Under the pieces are notes generated by a model that was given only the letters and a program-made list of their open reading frames with translations, had not been told where the DNA came from and made no database searches. This document shows, one piece after another, positions 30,401-32,361 of a stretch of DNA of 32,361 nucleotides. This DNA comes from an uncultured bacterium. GTDB lineage: Bacteria > Verrucomicrobiota > Kiritimatiellia > RFP12 > UBA1067. The position numbers and the translations under genes were made by a program. The number at the start of each line of letters is the position of its first letter. The stretch's first letter is position 1. The stretch lies in the NCBI GenBank assembly GCA_902780865.1, contig CACZHC010000034.1:1-32361 (forward strand). The letters run 5' to 3'.

Positions 30401-31133
30401 GCTCTCCGGCATGTTCGGCGAGTATCTCATCGACGGTTCGCGCGACATGTTCGCGGCGCGAGACGCAGATTCCAAGTCGCGTTCCACGGCGGCGCTGAAC
30501 CGCTGCCGCGGGAAGTACGCCGTCGCATGGCGGGCGTCTGATGCGGAGGACGCCCCGTTCAACGCCCTGACGGTCGAAGTCAAGGCGAGGGGGCTTGTGA
30601 GCGTGAAGGGCGTGCTTGCGGACGGTACGCGGGTGTCGGCGCGTACGCAGCTGCTCGTCGGCGGGCGCATGCTGCGCGTGAACACGGGCTCGCGCCTCCT
30701 CGTCGGGGAGAGGGAATGCGCGGTCGCGGTGAGCTGGTCGAAGAAGGGTGCGTCGATCGGCTGCGTGCTGTGGTTCGGCGAGGACGGGACGGTGGAGTGC
30801 GAGAACCTCCTCGGCGGCGTGCCGGCGCTGGTCGCGCCTGTTGGCGAGGGGCTTGCGGAGGGTGCGGCGCTTCGCATCGACCAGGCGGCTGTTGCGGCGG
30901 CGTTCCCTGGCTTTAGGGCGGATCTCTCGTTCCCGGGCGGCGTTCCCGCGAAGCTGAAGCTGAAGTACAAGGCAAAGGACGCGACATTCAGCGGCTCGTT
31001 CAAGGTCTATGTTGACAACGGTAGTCGCGTGAAGTCCGTGGTCGTCAAGGTGCACGGCGTGGTGCTGGACGGTGTCGGCTACGGTTCGGCGTATGTGAAG
31101 AAGGTCGGCGACTGGCTGGTCACCATTGAATAG
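24438..31133 (+). CDS. Giant secreted dockerin/cohesin-like, beta-helix, SUMF1 and YDG-repeat protein
   Basis: 2231 residues. The ATG at 24438 is chosen over 24423 because AAAGAGAT lies just before it and a signal peptide (1-21) follows. Residues 24-95 are a type I dockerin: calcium loop DANCDGQTD (28-36), then a second half LGDLTVSDALRIQK (77-90). Residues about 111-257 look cohesin-like (KPGQSTTFDVFVNI; DGKAAFKLSVTVPANTPEGVY). Residues 265-474 and 508-734 are two related glycine-rich beta-helix blocks built of 29-residue repeats. Residues 860-953 are MBG-like. Residues about 1068-1300 are a SUMF1-type lectin fold (PTEAQWEYACRAG, MHGNVWEWCLDF, VNRGGSW) without the C-terminal GFRC cysteine of active enzymes. 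Three YDG repeats (SKVYDGT) start at about 1400, 1480 and 1720. A Pro-Glu linker (1877-1895) precedes a C-terminal domain of about 335 residues. It is likely a surface scaffold or adhesin; three copies of a YDGEGH linker join the modules. Confidence 0.8.
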   Translation: MNKMTKLFMLAAVAAATPLWADMTLWGDANCDGQTDMADVVLVLQTQSNPAQYGLNGSHPSHITAQGIENADVIAPLGDLTVSDALRIQKAPLGMIPNAPGLHTNNMVASGAEVGFSFVDGAGNRTVAVKPGQSTTFDVFVNISAGARPISAIDVNFACSSPIQISDISDSVTAFEGLTVSSNLDELRANYVALDGYRPVVPQDGKAAFKLSVTVPANTPEGVYTIGFGDNCMVFKDNTGAIYTTSVTPLAICVGAPYYDPVGGTNAVRKTYTAYTGQTMLNGGWYLLTGNITNDARIAVSGDAHLILADGASLTANKGINVDGFNRLTIWAQSDGANMGKLTATGNSGSAGIGGGMQGFGGTVTVNGGKVSATGDTGAAGIGGGNRGTDVTVKIAGGEVTARGGQYAAGIGGGMQGSGVTVTISGGEVTATRGAGGDAGIGAGKDGSGVTVKINPVGGKMIDVTVTGGKLGTFATELDITELVAGKGLVRTRAVMGYLDPTDPDNPVKKCDAYAYYVGQTTLTSGWYVVTGDITNNTRIVVEGDAHLILADGASLTAKDGIKVEVKNNVTNSLTIWAQSDGASMGKLTAKGRNYSAGIGGGNGGACGTVTVNGSKVTATGDNGGAGIGGGADGAGGTVTVNGGKVTATSNNGGAGIGGGSNGACGTVTVNGGEVTATGDRGGAGIGGGSGRAGGTVTVTGGKVTAQGGNGGAGIGGGYESYAGVMLTIKPSAGTAIAVAAGADAGSATPIDGSPFTAQKDVTGSLGGKSFVYVGKAFEAGDIALTAYEGVYDGEGHTIGVATNAIKGLALRYSSSSSSSSPSDTPPLFTNVCDSVVSVEASAPGYIAFTTNVTVKITPAPLTVTAKDQTYRYNGMQQGESDPIYATPEEIAEKVIVNGLKGGDTIDHVELGGEATDAGWYPIEPRGAVVVNPNNGDVTGNYDINYVNGTLTILGEAAVSNVVAASSEPWNGKVGLSFSVTNSPAVGLPDWNRPRLSIVATDNATGSNYVAAASALTGDTDAADGAHAVEWDFDAQGLKFASSNVTFTVAYVYMPEWCVIDLSGGKDAVSYPVAYISDVADPATFNTDAYKTTNLVMHLIRPEADGKQPFYCAIFETTQRQWELVTGDRPSKFKDDADSPMRPVEQVSWNMIRGDSDTYEWPNTNAVDESSFVGVLRQKTGLNALDLPTEAQWEYACRAGTTTQYSYGDGVNGDYMWYEVNSTNQTHVVGIKPPNDWWFYDMHGNVWEWCLDFSWGKRVNRGGSWNFQAPYCTSSFVYVSPPSLMSTSIGLRLVRTLSDDPAERTGTVCASTASEAIRVGKDFTADEIQLADYAGTYDGEGHTIGIATNAIDGLVLKYDGKDEPPLFTNVCDRTVSVEASAPGYFSFTTNATVTIAPRAVTLTSGSASKVYDGTELTCDDVAVGGDGFVVGEGATYRVTGELMHASEGKNTFTYALNAGTDAANYAITTVNGRLLIVKRTVTLTSGSASKVYDGTALTCADVAVGGDGFVDGEGATYDVTGAQTHVGVGTNTFTYALNVGAGDYDITTVNGTLTVTKAANAWTADPSIAGWTYGEAAGVPNMGGATFGTATVTYSAEVGDAGDYTATFTVAGTEDYEGLTFEVPFTIARATFADGDIVLTDYAGTYDGEGHGIGIETNAIPGLVLRYSSSSSPMSPPSPSDTLPLFTDVTNVTVWVEASAPNYVSFTTNATVTIAPRTVTLTSGSAEKVYDGTALTCADVAVGGDGFVVGEGATYDVTGSQTHVGVGENAFTYALNDGTDADNYEITTANGTLTVEPCELTDDAVEVELDLSEGGYVGDGTAKTPDISITCGGRLLIEGEDYDVLYTNNVEPGTATVTVTFKGDYSGTASATFTIAEPEPEPEPEPEPEPEPEPEARRVLWYTDEAFSLGRAATYDGYLVDTNANDAVVGTIRVKAGKPNRKTGVSRLTVTVRLIGRKQITVRGKTFDGTFSKLAGGEVLDLVLGLHSLSGMFGEYLIDGSRDMFAARDADSKSRSTAALNRCRGKYAVAWRASDAEDAPFNALTVEVKARGLVSVKGVLADGTRVSARTQLLVGGRMLRVNTGSRLLVGERECAVAVSWSKKGASIGCVLWFGEDGTVECENLLGGVPALVAPVGEGLAEGAALRIDQAAVAAAFPGFRADLSFPGGVPAKLKLKYKAKDATFSGSFKVYVDNGSRVKSVVVKVHGVVLDGVGYGSAYVKKVGDWLVTIE
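25488..25769 (+). repeat. First glycine-rich tandem repeat array (87/87/90-bp period)
   Basis: Units begin at 25488, 25575, 25662 and 25752, each marked by AGIGGG or AGIGAG codons, and encode AGIGGG-x-GVTVTVNGGKVTATG-type repeats. The array is flanked upstream by a conserved lead-in (GGWYLLTGNIT...DAHLILADGASLTA) that recurs before the second array. Confidence 0.8.
26226..26595 (+). repeat. Second glycine-rich tandem repeat array (exact 87-bp period)
   Basis: Units begin at 26226, 26313, 26400, 26487 and 26574, all exactly 87 bp (29 codons) apart, marked by AGIGGG. DNA identity between units is visibly high, so copies can expand or contract by recombination. Together with its lead-in (GGWYVVTGDIT...DAHLILADGASLTA) it is a duplicate of the first block. 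Confidence 0.85.
30066..30122 (+). repeat. Pro-Glu dipeptide repeat linker
   Basis: About 19 codons alternate Glu and Pro (GAACCCGAGCCC-type), forming a stiff charged spacer. It separates the beta-rich modules of the giant protein from its roughly 335-residue C-terminal domain. Confidence 0.85.
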
Positions 31134-31224
31134 GCTTTTTGCGATCTACACTGTCGCCGGAAATGTTCTTTTCGTGCGGGGTGGACAGGTTCTTCTGATC
31201 ATCTACGATAAGATCACTGCGCCA

Positions 31225-31272
31225 TTGTCATTTTCCCGCGGAAAATGTGATATACTAGTGTAATCGCTTTCA
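31225..31272 (+). promoter_or_regulatory. Promoter with palindrome and LacI-type operator, for the beta-lactamase-family gene
   Basis: TATACT at 31251-31256 is the -10 box; TTGTCA at 31225-31230 is a possible but distant -35 box (20-bp spacer). Between them lies a perfect inverted repeat TTTTCC-CGC-GGAAAA (31231-31245). Just after the -10 box, TGTAATCGCTTTCA (31259-31272) fits the LacI/cre-type pattern TGNAANCGNTNNCA and would overlap the transcription start. A repressor there could block the promoter. CAGGAG (31281-31286) is the Shine-Dalgarno sequence. Confidence 0.5.
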
Positions 31273-31293
31273 AAATGAATCAGGAGTAACAAC

Positions 31294-32361
31294 ATGATGA
31301 AACGCAAATACGCTTTTGCCGTGTTCGCGGCGTTTTCGGTCGCGGCGACCGCCGCCGCAGATGAAGGGTCGGTAAAGGCGCTGTTAGACGAGTATGTCGA
31401 GAAGGGCCTTGTCGCGGGCGTCGTTTCGGGGATCTCCGACGCGTCGGGCGACGTGCGCTTCGATTGCGCGGGTTGGGCGGACATGGAGAACAAGGTCCCG
31501 ATGAGCACCAACACGCTCTTCGCAGTCTTCTCGATGACAAAGACCTTCAACGGCGCGGCGCTCATGGCGGCGATCGACGACGGCAGGCTGTCTCTTGACG
31601 ACGAAGTCGCGAAGTTCCTGCCCGAGTTCGCCGACGTCAAGGTGTCCGTGACGGACGCCGAGGGAAAGAAGTCCCTCGTTCCGCCGAAGCGTCCGCTGAC
31701 GATCCGCGACCTCGTCACGCACACAAGCGGCTCGCGCTTCTCGCCGCCGATCATAAAACGCGCCGTACCGCTTCGCGAGATCGCGCGTCAGATGGCTGCC
31801 GTTCCGCTTGTTGCGCAGCCGGGCGAGACATTCTGCTATGGAAACGCCTGGGTCGACGCATCCGCCGCGGCGCTTGAGGTCGCTGTTGGAATGCCTTACG
31901 AAAAATGGCTGAAGGAGCGCATCCTGGATCCGCTCGGAATGGGCGACACCACCTTTTCGCCGACGGCGGAACAGGCATCGCGCATTGTCAAGGCGTATAC
32001 GACGGACGATGGGCCGCTGCGCCTCGGCTCGGACTGGTGCACCCCGCAACTCGTCTTCCCGTGGGAGGCGAAGGTCTTTCCGTGTGCGGCGGGAGGGCTT
32101 TTTTCGACTCCGGCGGACATGATGCGCTTCTCTCAGATGCTCGCGCACCACGGAACATGGAAGGGCCGCAAGATCATCTCGCGCGAGACTTTCGACAAAG
32201 TCTTTGCCGTCAAGCAGACGCCGCCCTGCATTGCCGAGCCGTACTGTGTAGGCAGCTGGCTTTACGACGACTGGCTTGGACACGAGGGCGCGATGCGGAC
32301 CGACCAGCGCGCGAACCTCAAGACCGGCCATAGCCGTCTGTTCTTCATCCAGACCGAGAAC
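31294..32361 (+). CDS. Secreted serine beta-lactamase-family hydrolase (3' end outside window)
   Basis: 356 codons are present and the frame is still open at the window edge. A signal peptide (about 1-22) precedes a class C beta-lactamase/esterase-type domain. The catalytic serine is S80 in SMTK (SxxK). The second motif is YGN in FCYGNAW (near residue 184), and HEGAM (near 330) stands where HxG is expected. Phrases such as LTIRDLVTHTSG, ILDPLGMGDTTF and GGLFSTPADMMRF are typical of the family. This group includes penicillin-binding-like peptidases, esterases and beta-lactamases; here, beside polysaccharide genes, an esterase removing acetyl or feruloyl groups is possible, but sequence alone does not decide. 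The ATG at 31294 is preferred because CAGGAG lies 7 nt before it; a second ATG follows at once. A LacI-type operator sits at the promoter. Confidence 0.85.
   Translation, partial: MMKRKYAFAVFAAFSVAATAAADEGSVKALLDEYVEKGLVAGVVSGISDASGDVRFDCAGWADMENKVPMSTNTLFAVFSMTKTFNGAALMAAIDDGRLSLDDEVAKFLPEFADVKVSVTDAEGKKSLVPPKRPLTIRDLVTHTSGSRFSPPIIKRAVPLREIARQMAAVPLVAQPGETFCYGNAWVDASAAALEVAVGMPYEKWLKERILDPLGMGDTTFSPTAEQASRIVKAYTTDDGPLRLGSDWCTPQLVFPWEAKVFPCAAGGLFSTPADMMRFSQMLAHHGTWKGRKIISRETFDKVFAVKQTPPCIAEPYCVGSWLYDDWLGHEGAMRTDQRANLKTGHSRLFFIQTEN

Noticed and set aside
27384..31055. Two very long minus-strand frames (about 668 and 536 codons) opposite the giant protein
   Set aside because: They mirror the repetitive plus-strand gene, are rich in Arg, His and Val, and have no recognisable domain or start context.
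1..32361. SusC/SusD-type polysaccharide utilisation locus
   Set aside because: No TonB-dependent transporter or SusD-like lipoprotein is present in the window, so a Bacteroidetes-type locus is not supported.

Overview
The window is GC-rich bacterial DNA, densely coded and about 32 kb long. It most resembles a gut- or rumen-type Verrucomicrobiota of the Kiritimatiellae kind. The reasons are large secreted proteins with autotransporter-associated beta-strand repeats, plant cell-wall glycosidases without any SusC/SusD pair, a SUMF1-type domain inside an adhesin-like protein, and a fused RpiB-GlyA enzyme. This placement is inference from gene content; there is no rRNA or other taxonomic marker.

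Layout. (1) 1-289: the end of a transketolase gene. (2) 330-19555: a hemicellulose/pectin degradation locus. In order it holds a GH51 arabinofuranosidase, a GH97 SusB-like alpha-glucosidase, a two-component system (minus strand), a GH43-CBM6 enzyme (minus), a second GH43 enzyme, a Sde182-type nucleoside-hydrolase-like protein, a GH43-CBM6-GH5 fusion with a beta-helix N-terminus, a beta-helix/lectin-like secreted protein, and a stand-alone GH5. (3) 19556-20113: a long intergenic stretch with an inverted repeat and no gene I can support. (4) 20114-24356: a small secreted repeat protein, a short YqeY protein, a wrecked FGGY sugar-kinase gene, an rpiB-glyA fusion and era; era carries an in-frame palindromic insertion. 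(5) 24438-31133: one 2231-residue secreted protein with a dockerin, a cohesin-like module, glycine-rich beta-helix repeats, a SUMF1-like domain and YDG/MBG-type repeats. (6) 31294 to the end: a serine beta-lactamase-family hydrolase cut by the window edge.

How it works together. Seven promoters in the glycosidase locus carry the same 18-bp imperfect palindrome, roughly ATCAYCC-N4-GGRTGAT. In every case it lies 22 or 23 bp upstream of a TATAAT-like -10 box, which is where an activator touching the -35 region would sit. None has a recognisable -35 box. In six of the seven the start codon begins only 7-8 nt after the -10 box, so these mRNAs should be leaderless. Genes elsewhere, or internal to operons, keep ordinary Shine-Dalgarno sequences. 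One palindrome serves a divergent pair. The histidine kinase and NarL/LuxR-type response regulator lie downstream of one of these promoters and are the obvious candidates for the regulator. This compact, apparently self-reinforcing, leaderless glycosidase regulon is the most interesting system in the window.

Genome-plasticity signs: the GH43-CBM6-GH5 fusion has both halves present nearby as separate genes; a short relic resembling the end of the Sde182-like gene precedes the GH5 gene; a roughly 104-bp folded palindromic element sits inside era without breaking the frame; and short simple repeats are inserted in coding sequence at several places.
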